DNA of 64,000 nt from Saccharofermentans sp. Lineage in GTDB: Bacteria > Bacillota > Clostridia > Saccharofermentanales > Saccharofermentanaceae. Below the pieces are notes generated by a model, which was not told the origin of the DNA, ran no database searches, and saw nothing but the letters and a program-made list of their open reading frames with translations. Numbering within the stretch: the first letter of the stretch is position 1; every line of letters starts with the position of its first letter. Location: NCBI GenBank assembly GCA_024684815.1, contig JAIKWL010000084.1, positions 24,002 to 88,001 on the forward strand. The letters are read 5' to 3'. Below, in pieces: positions 1-8,821 of this stretch. The position numbers were made by a program, and so were the translations under genes.

Positions 1-458
1 TCACGGAATACAACGAATTGGGGCAGGTCATATCGCATGATGTACCGTTGGAGCAGTCACAATATATGGTCATTGTCATAAGCGGCAGTCCGGTTCTCTC
101 CGATGAAGGCTCTGAAGCTCTGAGAAATGCCGTTGCACAGAACGGGGTTCCCGTGATCGCGATCGGCAATGATGCTGCTGAGCTTTTGGGAAATGTCCTG
201 TATTACAGAAGATTCAAGTCAGGAGAGGGAAGCTCGCTCTATTATTGTCTCGGAAAAGGATATAAGGAGAACCCGTTATCCGTTGATACTGTAAAGAACG
301 GCGGTATGGAACTGGCAGAAGCAACAGCTGATCTGATATCAGCTGCCATGACGGATTTCGGCGGAGAAATAACAACACCTTCTCCGGAAGGCAGTATTTC
401 TTCCGGGGATCAGAATTATTTTTCAGAGAGCTTTACAGATCAGAAACCTGCCGTATGA
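1..458 (+). CDS. C-terminal part of an unrecognised protein (5' end outside window)
   Basis: The reading frame is open from position 3, upstream of the TTG at 18, so the gene most likely begins before the window and only its last ~150 residues are seen. The visible part has a compact alpha/beta-looking region (hydrophobic strand MVIVISG, then GVPVIAIGND) and a Ser/Thr/Pro-rich polar tail. I do not recognise a family. Its stop codon lies 36 bases inside the 3' end of the convergent membrane protein gene, so the two genes overlap tail to tail and no terminator fits between them. Confidence 0.6.
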   Translation, partial: TEYNELGQVISHDVPLEQSQYMVIVISGSPVLSDEGSEALRNAVAQNGVPVIAIGNDAAELLGNVLYYRRFKSGEGSSLYYCLGKGYKENPLSVDTVKNGGMELAEATADLISAAMTDFGGEITTPSPEGSISSGDQNYFSESFTDQKPAV

Positions 459-1829
459 TCCTTCAATAATGCAGTTATCCTGCACATATTCGAGAACACC
501 TTCCGGGTTCTGCCAGCCTTCCTCATTATAGTCTGAAGCGATGATTATGATGCTGTCTTTCCGGCTGCACGCCTGTTCAACATAGACCATGTGGCTTTCG
601 ATGCTTCCCGGGAAATTGCCGTTAAGGAACATATCATATGGCGGATTTGCAGTTCCGTTCATTATGCTGACAATGACAGATGAGGATGAGTAAAAAGTGA
701 CGGAATATCCGTTGATCTCATACTGTTCAACCATCCATGACAGATAAGTGAAGTCATCGCAAATTTCACCATCAATTGGAATTAACTTAAGTTCAGCGGC
801 ATTATCTGCAAATTTGTTATTTACGACTCTCGAGATGCCCAGTCCGACAGTGCTAAAGAATACTGCTGCGGATATAAAAACGATTATTGTATTGCGTATT
901 ACCTCTGACCATTTTTCTGATAACAGTTTATAGGCAGGGATCATGAAATATATCACTGCGAAAGTTACATGGCTGTAATCAATGATAGGCACAGTTATAA
1001 ACAGTACCGGGATTCCGATAAAGAAATGAATCAGCGTGGTTCTCTCTCTCTTTTTTACGAGAATCAGGATTTCGGTTGTTATCTCTGCTGCCAGAAGCAG
1101 AAGTAAAACAATGGAGCTACTGAAGAAATTGCCATTGCTGCTGCCAAAACTCGTAAGGCTGAACAGGCAGCAATCCCAGAAATCATCAAGAGATGAAGTA
1201 ATCAGGAAATAAACAAGAAATGCAGAACAGGGAACAGCAAATCCTGCGCCATAAAGAAGGAGGCTCTTAGCTTTGTTCTCATAGAAAGACGCGATTATTA
1301 AGAATAATAAAATAAGCAGAATGCAGCCGGATGTCTGTCTCGCGAAAACAGACAAGGCTACGAGTGCTCCGATTACCATTGCATGCTTTTTGAATCCGCC
1401 TTTGGTAAAGGCATAGTAAACGAGTAGGGCAATCAGCAGAAACAGCGTGTTGTAGGATGTGTAATCGATTATAAGAATGCTGATAAGCACGAAAGGCAGG
1501 GCCAACAGGCGGTTTTTGGTCCCGTCTGACAATAATTTGTATAAAACAAAAGCCTGGGCAGCTACTATAAGTGAACATGCCAGCCTGTATACAAATAACG
1601 AGCGGCAAATAAATAGTGGCAATGACGTTATCAATGCGAACAGAGGTGTCTGAACCATGTTGTAATCGCGGTAGGGGAGCAGCCCCATGCTTATCTGTCT
1701 GGCGAAATTGTAATTCCACAATTCGTCCAGAGAAGCTAAGTTGTTAAGACAAATATGCAAAAGCGAAGCCGTTAAGATAACGGCAAAAACGATTAAATCA
1801 GTATGTGTCTTCTTTGTTCCGGTCTTCAC
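423..1829 (-). CDS. Multi-pass membrane protein, GT-C / family 39-like glycosyltransferase
   Basis: The protein is 468 residues with about ten hydrophobic segments. The first loop carries an acidic pair in LDELWNYNFAR and then RDYNMVQTP, which resembles the catalytic loop of GT39/ArnT-type enzymes that move sugars from polyprenyl-phosphate donors. The inferred role is glycosylation of an envelope polymer or protein; acceptor and sugar are unknown. The start is GTG (complement of 1827-1829), with only a weak GAGG upstream. The 3' end overlaps the convergent partial gene by 36 bases. A second protein of the same general type lies at 14649-16040. Confidence 0.7.
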   Translation of the reverse strand: MKTGTKKTHTDLIVFAVILTASLLHICLNNLASLDELWNYNFARQISMGLLPYRDYNMVQTPLFALITSLPLFICRSLFVYRLACSLIVAAQAFVLYKLLSDGTKNRLLALPFVLISILIIDYTSYNTLFLLIALLVYYAFTKGGFKKHAMVIGALVALSVFARQTSGCILLILLFLIIASFYENKAKSLLLYGAGFAVPCSAFLVYFLITSSLDDFWDCCLFSLTSFGSSNGNFFSSSIVLLLLLAAEITTEILILVKKRERTTLIHFFIGIPVLFITVPIIDYSHVTFAVIYFMIPAYKLLSEKWSEVIRNTIIVFISAAVFFSTVGLGISRVVNNKFADNAAELKLIPIDGEICDDFTYLSWMVEQYEINGYSVTFYSSSSVIVSIMNGTANPPYDMFLNGNFPGSIESHMVYVEQACSRKDSIIIIASDYNEEGWQNPEGVLEYVQDNCIIEGSYGRFLICKAL

Positions 1830-1949
1830 TGGTCTTAATTGCCTCTAACGGTTTTTTATATTATTACATATTTTTCGGAACATGCCGCATGCCGGAGGAA
1901 ATGCCGGGAGCAAATGAGGTTTTCGGGATATTTCGGGCTTAAAATGTGC

Positions 1950-1967
1950 GAATTGTTGAAACAATTC
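1950..1967. promoter_or_regulatory. 18-bp palindrome next to the xpt promoter (possible operator)
   Basis: GAATTGTT, a 2-base centre and AACAATTC form a perfect 8+8 inverted repeat ending four bases before the -35 box. Its size and position fit a dimeric repressor or activator site; the regulator is not identified. No purine-riboswitch core is seen here. Confidence 0.5.
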
Positions 1968-1970
1968 AAT

Positions 1971-1999
1971 TTGACACGCTTTTGTAATAATAATATTAT
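1971..1999 (+). promoter_or_regulatory. Sigma-A type promoter of xpt
   Basis: TTGACA (1971-1976), a 17-base spacer and TATTAT (1994-1999). Transcription would begin near 2006, leaving a leader of only about 31 bases, which excludes the long upstream extension of the xpt reading frame. Confidence 0.75.
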
Positions 2000-2036
2000 T
2001 ATTAAGTGTTCGAAAACTTTTGGGGAGGTGGTTTTT

Positions 2037-2618
2037 ATCCGCGAGTTAGAGCAAAGGATCCTGAAAGAAGGCCAGATCCTTCCCGGCGAAGTCCTCAAGG
2101 TAGGAAGCTTTTTGAATCAGCAGATCGACACAAAACTTCTCAAAAACATCGGAGATGAGATAGCAAGGTTATACAGGGACGATAATGTTACCAAAGTCCT
2201 GACCATTGAGTCTTCAGGCATAGCGATCGCCTATGCGGCTGCCTTGTCTATGGGTATTCCCGTAGTGTTTGCAAAAAAGCACCGGACAAGTAATCTCTCC
2301 GGAAACATCCTTACTTCAAAGGTTTTCTCATATACCCACCATGAGACTTATGATATCGCCGTATCGTCTGATTACATCACTGAAAACGATAACGTTCTGA
2401 TTGTTGATGATTTTCTCGCCAACGGTAATGCTTTGACGGGTCTTATCAAGATCGTGGAAAAGGCAAATGCAAAACTTGCCGGCTGTGCGATCGCGATAGA
2501 GAAGGGGTTCCAGGGCGGCGGAGATGCCCTGAGAGCAAAGGGTATCAGAGTTGAGTCATTGGCGATCATCGACAAGATGACGGATGACTCGCTGGAGTTC
2601 AGATCACAGGAGACCTGA
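2037..2618 (+). CDS. xpt: Xanthine phosphoribosyltransferase, apparent ATC start
   Basis: Converts xanthine plus PRPP to XMP in purine salvage (cytoplasm). The 193-residue product matches the usual Xpt length and carries the family's N-terminal LKVGSFLNQQID, the TIESSGIA segment, the PRPP-binding VLIVDDFLANGNA, and IEKGFQGG. The open frame extends back to 1839 but crosses the promoter. The family N-terminus aligns with ATC at 2037, which follows a strong GGGGAGG (2022-2028) at 8-base spacing. The only in-frame alternative, GTG at 2028, overlaps that Shine-Dalgarno. The start is therefore probably ATC, unless the base is a sequencing error. It is first in an operon with a nucleoside importer, consistent with purine scavenging. 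Confidence 0.9.
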   Translation: MRELEQRILKEGQILPGEVLKVGSFLNQQIDTKLLKNIGDEIARLYRDDNVTKVLTIESSGIAIAYAAALSMGIPVVFAKKHRTSNLSGNILTSKVFSYTHHETYDIAVSSDYITENDNVLIVDDFLANGNALTGLIKIVEKANAKLAGCAIAIEKGFQGGGDALRAKGIRVESLAIIDKMTDDSLEFRSQET

Positions 2619-2676
2619 ACCGAATGAATTTGATATGCAATTTTTGGCATATAACAATTTTAACGGGAGGCAGTTT

Positions 2677-3888
2677 ATGAAAAAACTCATTTCGATGATA
2701 GTGACTGCTGCACTTGCAGTTACTTCGGTTTTCGCACTTGCAGGCTGTAATTCGGCTAACGGGGGCAATGGCGGAGACAAGGCATCAAACTTCAAAGTAG
2801 GTGCTATTTACATCAACAGCCAAAATGACACATCAGGTTATACCTATGCTCATCATCATGGTATTACAGAGGGCATGAAGAAGGCAGGTCTTGATCCTTC
2901 AAAGGATCTTTTCATTGTTGACAATGTCCCTGAGGATGACGAGAAGGTTAAGCAGGCAATAGATCAGCTCGCAGGTAACGGCTGCAACATCATCTTCGGC
3001 ATCAGCTTCGGCTACATCAACGCATTTGAGGCAAAGGCTGCAGAGTATCCGGACATCATCTTCTCTCATGCAACCGGTTATCTTTCAAACGATAAGAACT
3101 TCAATAACTATTTCGGAAGGATCTATCAGGCACGTTATCTTGCAGGTATTGCAGCAGGATATAAGTCTCTCGAACTTGGAAACAATAGCATCGGTTATGT
3201 TTCCGCATGGGGTACAGAGTATGCCGAGACATGTTCGGGAATCAATGCATTCGCAATGGGATGCATGGCAGTTAACCCTGATGCTAAGGTCAGCGTATAT
3301 GAGATCTCCACATGGGGTGACCAGCAGCTTGAAAGACAGGCCGCAGAGACATTGATCGATACATACGGATGCTGCGTTATCGCTCAGCACTGCGATTCCG
3401 CACAGCCTCAGATCGTTGCAAACGAGAAGGGTGTTTTCGGATGCGGTTATAACTCTGACATGACAAAGGAAGCTCCCAATGCTCACCTCGTAGCACCTAT
3501 CTGGAACTGGGATGCTTACTATGCAACAGCCATGAAGGCTGCCATGACAAATCCTGATACATTCATGACCGAAGTAGGCAACTACTATGAAGGTCTGAAC
3601 GCTGGTCTTGTTGACGTATCTCCCATCTCCGCTAACTGCACACCGGAGACAAAGGAAGCTATCGAAATCGCCAAGAAGATGATGATCAACGGCGAGTGGG
3701 ATGTATTCTCCGGCGTTAAGCTTTCGTTCTCGGGCGCAGCAGGTTCCGTTGCGGTAGCTAAGTCTGATGCGGCTCTTGTAACAAACGAGGGAGCAGAGAT
3801 CGTACCTGCAGGCGGAGCTTCTGTTGATGACGGTGTTATCCAGGGTTCAATGAATTATTACGTTGAAGGCGTTACTCAGGTTAACTGA
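2677..3888 (+). CDS. BMP/PnrA-family purine-nucleoside-binding lipoprotein
   Basis: Substrate-binding component of the ABC importer encoded by the next three genes. The 403-residue precursor has a lipoprotein signal peptide with lipobox LAGC, so Cys24 would be lipidated. The mature protein is a basic-membrane-protein (PnrA-like) periplasmic-binding fold, the family that binds purine nucleosides. ATG 2677 was chosen because GGGAGG (2665-2670) precedes it and the signal peptide begins there; the frame is open further upstream. Its position directly behind xpt supports purine nucleoside uptake, but the exact ligand is inferred. Confidence 0.9.
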   Translation: MKKLISMIVTAALAVTSVFALAGCNSANGGNGGDKASNFKVGAIYINSQNDTSGYTYAHHHGITEGMKKAGLDPSKDLFIVDNVPEDDEKVKQAIDQLAGNGCNIIFGISFGYINAFEAKAAEYPDIIFSHATGYLSNDKNFNNYFGRIYQARYLAGIAAGYKSLELGNNSIGYVSAWGTEYAETCSGINAFAMGCMAVNPDAKVSVYEISTWGDQQLERQAAETLIDTYGCCVIAQHCDSAQPQIVANEKGVFGCGYNSDMTKEAPNAHLVAPIWNWDAYYATAMKAAMTNPDTFMTEVGNYYEGLNAGLVDVSPISANCTPETKEAIEIAKKMMINGEWDVFSGVKLSFSGAAGSVAVAKSDAALVTNEGAEIVPAGGASVDDGVIQGSMNYYVEGVTQVN

Positions 3889-3919
3889 TAAACTGACTAT
3901 TTGATTTAAGGGGTGTTTT

Positions 3920-5494
3920 ATGGAATATGCCATAGAGCTAAAGGGAATAACTAAAAGCTTCGGCCCTGTGGCGGCCAATAAAAACATCAACCTGTCTCTT
4001 GCCAAGGGTGAGATCCTTGCCCTGTTAGGCGAGAACGGATCGGGAAAAACGACACTTATGAACATGCTGTCGGGCATCTATATGCCCGACAGCGGTTCTG
4101 TTTTTATTGACGGAAAAAAGGTGTCTATAAATTCACCTGAAGATTCCGGCAAACTTGGGATAGGAATGGTTCACCAGCATTTTAAGCTGGTCGAGCGTTT
4201 TACGGCGCTCGAAAATATCCGTATCGGCATGAGGGATGAAGGACGCTTTGTGCATGGCGCAGGTGTCCGCAAAAAGATTGAAGATACAGCCGCAAAGTTC
4301 GGCTTTGATATAGATCTGGATAAGGTTGTTGCCAATATGGCAGTTTCCGAGAAACAGACACTGGAGATCCTTAAGGTACTCTGCTACGGCGCAAAGATAA
4401 TCATACTGGATGAGCCTACCGCAGTCCTTACGGTTCAGGAGATAGACCGTCTTTTCGATGTATTGAGAAAGATGAAAGAAGACGGACACTCGATAATCAT
4501 CATCACACACAAACTTAATGAAGTAATGGCGATCTCAGACAGGGTTGCCATCCTGAGGCACGGTGAGTACATCGATACTGTTGTTACAAAAGAGACCAAT
4601 GAGAAGATCCTCACAGAACTCATGGTCGGCCGCAAGATCGAACTCAATATCGACCGTCCGGTAATGGAAAAGACACACCCTCTTCTTGAGATAAGGGATC
4701 TTACAGTTAAGAATGATGAAGGCGCAGTTGCCATAGACCATATTAATTTCTACATAAGAGGCGGAGAGATGCTCGGTGTTGCGGGCATCGCGGGTTCCGG
4801 ACAAAAGGAACTCTGTGAAGCCATCGCAGGACTTCGGAAGATCGAGGAAGGCCAGATGATCCATGAAGGCGAGAGTATCGTCGGAATGTCACCTAAAAAG
4901 ATCCTGGAGCACGGCATCTCCATGAGTTTTATTCCCGAGGACCGTCTTGGAATGGGACTTGCACCGTCACTGTCGATCACCGATAACATGATCCTCAAAA
5001 ACTACAATGAATCAAAGGGTATCTTTGTCGACCGCAAGTCGGCCCGCGTGGAGGCCCAGAAAGTTATCGACAGACTGGAAGTCGTCACGCCTTCAACAGA
5101 GACACCTGTCAGAAGATTATCAGGCGGCAATGTTCAGAAGGTATTGCTCGGACGCGAGATCAAATCCGGTCCTAACGTTCTTGTTACCGCATATCCTGTA
5201 AGAGGTCTTGATATCAATTCTTCGTACACGATCTACAACATCCTTAATGAGCAGAAAAAGAAGGGTGTAGGCATCCTGTTTGTCGGAGAGGACCTGGATG
5301 TTATGCTCGCTCTGTGTGACAAGATAATGGTTATCTGTCACGGAAGGCTTCAGGGTGTTGTCAACAGTGATCACACGACCAAAGAAGAAATAGGACTTAT
5401 GATGACTGGTACGATAAACATCGTAAACAAGGAAGGCAAGACCGATGGTATTGCTAAGGATTCAGCTTTTACAGATGAGGAGGGCAAAGTCTGA
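3920..5494 (+). CDS. Nucleoside ABC transporter ATP-binding protein (two ATPase domains)
   Basis: The 524-residue protein has duplicated ABC domains, as in NupA/YufO and RbsA. The N-terminal half has Walker A GENGSGKT (residues 37-44) and Walker B IIILDEPTAV. The C-terminal half is degenerate at Walker A (GIAGSGQKE) and Walker B (VLVTAYPVRGLD, with no DE pair) but keeps a signature-like LSGGNVQK. Such asymmetry is usual in this family. It energises the two permeases that follow; its stop overlaps the next start by one base. Confidence 0.92.
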   Translation: MEYAIELKGITKSFGPVAANKNINLSLAKGEILALLGENGSGKTTLMNMLSGIYMPDSGSVFIDGKKVSINSPEDSGKLGIGMVHQHFKLVERFTALENIRIGMRDEGRFVHGAGVRKKIEDTAAKFGFDIDLDKVVANMAVSEKQTLEILKVLCYGAKIIILDEPTAVLTVQEIDRLFDVLRKMKEDGHSIIIITHKLNEVMAISDRVAILRHGEYIDTVVTKETNEKILTELMVGRKIELNIDRPVMEKTHPLLEIRDLTVKNDEGAVAIDHINFYIRGGEMLGVAGIAGSGQKELCEAIAGLRKIEEGQMIHEGESIVGMSPKKILEHGISMSFIPEDRLGMGLAPSLSITDNMILKNYNESKGIFVDRKSARVEAQKVIDRLEVVTPSTETPVRRLSGGNVQKVLLGREIKSGPNVLVTAYPVRGLDINSSYTIYNILNEQKKKGVGILFVGEDLDVMLALCDKIMVICHGRLQGVVNSDHTTKEEIGLMMTGTINIVNKEGKTDGIAKDSAFTDEEGKV

Positions 5495-6597
5495 TGAGAA
5501 AGTATCATCTGGTAAGAAGAGCTGATTCAAAGATTCAGAGGACTCTTATCTACTATGCTGCCGGACTGTTGGTTTCACTTGCCATCGGTGCGGTTATCCT
5601 TGCCTGTCTGGGTATCAATCCTTTCGATTATTACGGAAGGATGTTCACGATAGGTCTTGTCGGAAACAGATACGGATATAAGAGTATCGAGGGTTTCCTT
5701 AAGATATTTGTTCCGCTCCTTATAACATCACTTGCATTAAGCCTTTCCTTCAAGATGCGCTTCTGGAATATCGGCGGTGAAGGTGAGTTCCTGATAGGAG
5801 CGATCACAGCATCGGTCATCGCATTCAACAGCACCGGAATGCCGAATTTCGTTACTGTATTTCTCATGTGTATTGCGGCGATGATATCAAGCGGCATCAT
5901 TGGTATCGCCATTGCTGCATTAAAGGTCAAGTTCAATACAAACGAGACTCTCATGACGCTCATGATCAACTACATCATGCTCTATGTCATAAGATATATA
6001 GGCGAGACAAAAGCTGACTGGAATTTCTTCTTAAGAGAGGATTCGGAAAGACCCAAGTTCGGAACTTTTCCCGATCCGGCTGTAATGTCCGGAATCCCGA
6101 TCGGACAGTTCAAGCTCCTTTGGTCTGTTATAATCGCTCTTATACTCACGGTCATCATCTATATCTATCTCAAGTACACAAAGCACGGATATGAGATCTC
6201 TGTGGTAGGTGACAGCAGCGCAACTGCTAAATATGCGGGAATGAGCGTGGGGAAGATCGTTTTGAGAACGATGTTTATCTCTTCAGCCATGATCGGACTT
6301 GCAGCTGCTCTTACCGTATCAGCATCAGGAACGATATCAGATACGGTAACCAATAACGTCGGATGGACAGGCATAATCGTTGCATGGCTTTCAAAGCTCA
6401 GTGTTCCTGCCGTTTTTGTCACATCGGTCCTTATCTCTATCCTGCAGTACGGCTGCCAGGCTGCCGCTACACAGTATCCGGCAATTGACAGCAATTATGC
6501 AGACCTTCTGCAGGGAATAATACTGTTCTCTGTTCTTGTTGCTGACTTTGCTGCAAACTTTAAGATCGTTAAGAAGGAGGATGCAAAGAATGCTTGA
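5494..6597 (+). CDS. Nucleoside ABC transporter permease 1 (BPD_transp_2 family)
   Basis: This 367-residue multi-spanning protein of the branched-chain/ribose/nucleoside permease family has the EAA-like stretch GMSVGKIVLRTMFISSAMIG near its C-terminus and the WNIGGEGEFLIG segment typical of NupP/YufP-type subunits. It would form half of the membrane channel with the next gene. Its start codon shares one base with the ATPase stop (TGATG), showing translational coupling. Confidence 0.9.
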   Translation: MRKYHLVRRADSKIQRTLIYYAAGLLVSLAIGAVILACLGINPFDYYGRMFTIGLVGNRYGYKSIEGFLKIFVPLLITSLALSLSFKMRFWNIGGEGEFLIGAITASVIAFNSTGMPNFVTVFLMCIAAMISSGIIGIAIAALKVKFNTNETLMTLMINYIMLYVIRYIGETKADWNFFLREDSERPKFGTFPDPAVMSGIPIGQFKLLWSVIIALILTVIIYIYLKYTKHGYEISVVGDSSATAKYAGMSVGKIVLRTMFISSAMIGLAAALTVSASGTISDTVTNNVGWTGIIVAWLSKLSVPAVFVTSVLISILQYGCQAAATQYPAIDSNYADLLQGIILFSVLVADFAANFKIVKKEDAKNA

Positions 6598-7582
6598 AGT
6601 AATGACATTGTTCCTCTTTAACATAATCGTCTATAACATACCACTTCTGTACGGAACGACCGGTGAGATCATGGTCGAGAAATCCGGATCCCTTAACCTC
6701 GGCGTTGAGGGAACGATGGCGATCGGTGCTGTCGTCGGATATCTGGCGGGAGTAAAAGCAGACAGTCTCTTTGTTGCATGTCTTGTCAGTTTTATAGCAT
6801 CAGGTCTTGTAGGACTGCTCTTCTCGTTTTTGACTGTTACTTTGCAGGCTAACCAGAATGTAACCGGACTTACCATTACTACTTTCGGTGTTGCATTCTA
6901 TTATTTTATCGGCAACGCTTTGGCTAACTCTGAGAGCGGCTGGCCAAGACTCAGCGGAACAAGACTTGATGCCCAGTCACAGGCTTTTGCGATCCCCGGA
7001 CTTTCAAAGATACCGTTTATCGGAGAAGCACTCTTCTCTCACGGTATCCTGGTTTATCTCGGTGTGATCATCGCTGTATTGATGTGGCTCTATTTCAAGA
7101 AGACCGTTCCGGGATTAAAGCTCAGAGCCATAGGTGAGAACCCCGGTGCAGCTGACTCACTCGGTGTAAACGTTACCCTCTATAAGTATGCTCACATAAT
7201 CATTGGTTCCGGCATCATGGGAATCGGAGGTCTTTACATGGGTCTTAACATGGGCGGTACATTCGAAGGTTCAAACTGCTGGATCAACGGTTACGGATGG
7301 ATCTCGATAGCTCTTGTTATTTTCGCGAACTGGAGTCCTGCAAAAGCTTTGCTCGGTACTCTTGTTTTCGGATTCTTCAATACACTCCGGGTCCAGAATG
7401 CCGCACTTGCCTATGCATTCCCGAATGCCCTGGGCTGGCTTACGAAGATCCCTTCACATTTCTTCTCGGCATTGCCGTTTATCATAACTCTTATCGTCCT
7501 TATCGCAAGTTCTCTTTCTTCAAAGAAAAAGAGCGGAGAGCCTCAGGCTATAGGACGGAATTATTATCGTGAAGACAGATAG
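6590..7582 (+). CDS. Nucleoside ABC transporter permease 2 (BPD_transp_2 family)
   Basis: The second channel subunit is 330 residues, with the paired motif GSLNLGVEGTMAIG and the EAA-like loop LGVNVTLYKYAHIIIGSGIMG. ATG 6590 was chosen because AAGGAGG (6574-6580) sits nine bases ahead and the family N-terminus fits; the open frame continues upstream but inside the previous gene. It overlaps permease 1 by eight bases. The order lipoprotein-ATPase-permease-permease is that of known guanosine/purine nucleoside importers. Confidence 0.9.
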   Translation: MLEVMTLFLFNIIVYNIPLLYGTTGEIMVEKSGSLNLGVEGTMAIGAVVGYLAGVKADSLFVACLVSFIASGLVGLLFSFLTVTLQANQNVTGLTITTFGVAFYYFIGNALANSESGWPRLSGTRLDAQSQAFAIPGLSKIPFIGEALFSHGILVYLGVIIAVLMWLYFKKTVPGLKLRAIGENPGAADSLGVNVTLYKYAHIIIGSGIMGIGGLYMGLNMGGTFEGSNCWINGYGWISIALVIFANWSPAKALLGTLVFGFFNTLRVQNAALAYAFPNALGWLTKIPSHFFSALPFIITLIVLIASSLSSKKKSGEPQAIGRNYYREDR

Positions 7583-7590
7583 GAGACAAA

Positions 7591-8802
7591 ATGTATAACG
7601 TTAGAAAACTTACAGATGATCTTACATGGATCGGAGGCAGTGACCGCAAGATTCAAAGATTCGAAAATGTCTACAGACTCAATTCGGGCATGAATTACAA
7701 TTCATATTTCCTCGACTGCAATGCTGCGGTATTGTTCGATACTGTTGACAGGGAAGTCTCTGACGTGTTTTTTGAGAATCTTGAGTATTGCCTTGCAGGG
7801 CGCTCTCTCGATTATATCGTGATCCATCATATGGAACCGGATCATTCCGCAACTTTATCTTTTGTATTGGATAAGTATACCGATGCAAAGATAATAGTCA
7901 ATGCAAAGACACTGCAATTCATCTCCCAATTTTTCCCGGACAGGGATTACTCTGAAAGAGCAGTCATTGTAAAAGACGGTGATGAGCTTGAACTCGGTTC
8001 CCATAAGTTCAGATTTGTTTTCGCACCTATGGTCCACTGGCCTGAAGTAATGATGAGTTTTGACATGACTGAGGGGACATTGTTCAGTGCAGATGCCTTT
8101 GGAAGCTACGGTGCGGTCAACGGTTCTATATTTGCTGATGATAAGGACTTCGATAATGAACTCCTTGACGAAGCACGCCGTTACTATACAAACATCGTCG
8201 GAAAATACGGCATGCAGACGATCGGAGCCATAAACAAAGTATCAGCTTTTGATATCAATATGATATGTCCTCTGCATTCCTATGTGTGGCGAAAAGATAT
8301 CGGAAAGATCATCAGCTGCTATAAGACATGGGGCTCTTATACGCCTGAGAAAAAAGGTGTCTTTATCCTTCAGGGATCTATTTACGGACACACGGCAAAC
8401 GCATGTGAAGTCCTTATGACCGAACTTGATAAGAGGGATATTGCATCAGTTATTCTGGATGCATCAGTTGCTGATATTTCAGACATTATAGCCATGGCTT
8501 TCAAATACAGTCATATCGTAATAGCTTCACCGACATATAATAACAATGTTTATTCTCCCATAGAGCATGCCGTTTCAGAACTGGCTGCTCACGGGTTGAC
8601 GGGCAGGACATTCTCTGTTATAGAGAATGGTACATGGGCTCCGGGTGCAGCAAAGAACCTCATGCCTGTCATTGAGAGCATGAAGAACTGCATCCTGACA
8701 GGCCAGACTGTTACGATCAGGTCAAATGGCAACAGTAATACAAGGACCGCACTGGAAGAACTTGCAGATGCGATCATGGAAGATATAGGGAAAAACATTT
8801 AA
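7591..8802 (+). CDS. fprA: FprA-type flavodiiron protein (oxygen/NO reductase)
   Basis: Reduces O2 to water and/or NO to N2O in anaerobes, protecting the cytoplasm. The 403 residues contain an N-terminal metallo-beta-lactamase-like diiron domain (iron ligands in HHMEPDHS) and a C-terminal flavodoxin domain (GSIYGHTANACEVL, then SPTYNNNVYSP). It starts eight bases after the nucleoside permease with GGAGAC ahead, so it is probably cotranscribed with the purine import genes. No rubredoxin partner is encoded nearby, so its electron donor is not visible here. Confidence 0.93.
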   Translation: MYNVRKLTDDLTWIGGSDRKIQRFENVYRLNSGMNYNSYFLDCNAAVLFDTVDREVSDVFFENLEYCLAGRSLDYIVIHHMEPDHSATLSFVLDKYTDAKIIVNAKTLQFISQFFPDRDYSERAVIVKDGDELELGSHKFRFVFAPMVHWPEVMMSFDMTEGTLFSADAFGSYGAVNGSIFADDKDFDNELLDEARRYYTNIVGKYGMQTIGAINKVSAFDINMICPLHSYVWRKDIGKIISCYKTWGSYTPEKKGVFILQGSIYGHTANACEVLMTELDKRDIASVILDASVADISDIIAMAFKYSHIVIASPTYNNNVYSPIEHAVSELAAHGLTGRTFSVIENGTWAPGAAKNLMPVIESMKNCILTGQTVTIRSNGNSNTRTALEELADAIMEDIGKNI

Positions 8803-8821
8803 TGAAATAAGAGGTAGAAAA

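Noticed and set aside
1840-2030. Guanine/purine riboswitch before xpt
   Set aside because: The conserved aptamer core segments are not found; the leader is only about 31 bases.
1839-2036. Long N-terminal extension of the xpt frame
   Set aside because: It crosses the promoter and lies upstream of the predicted transcription start; Xpt proteins have no such extension.
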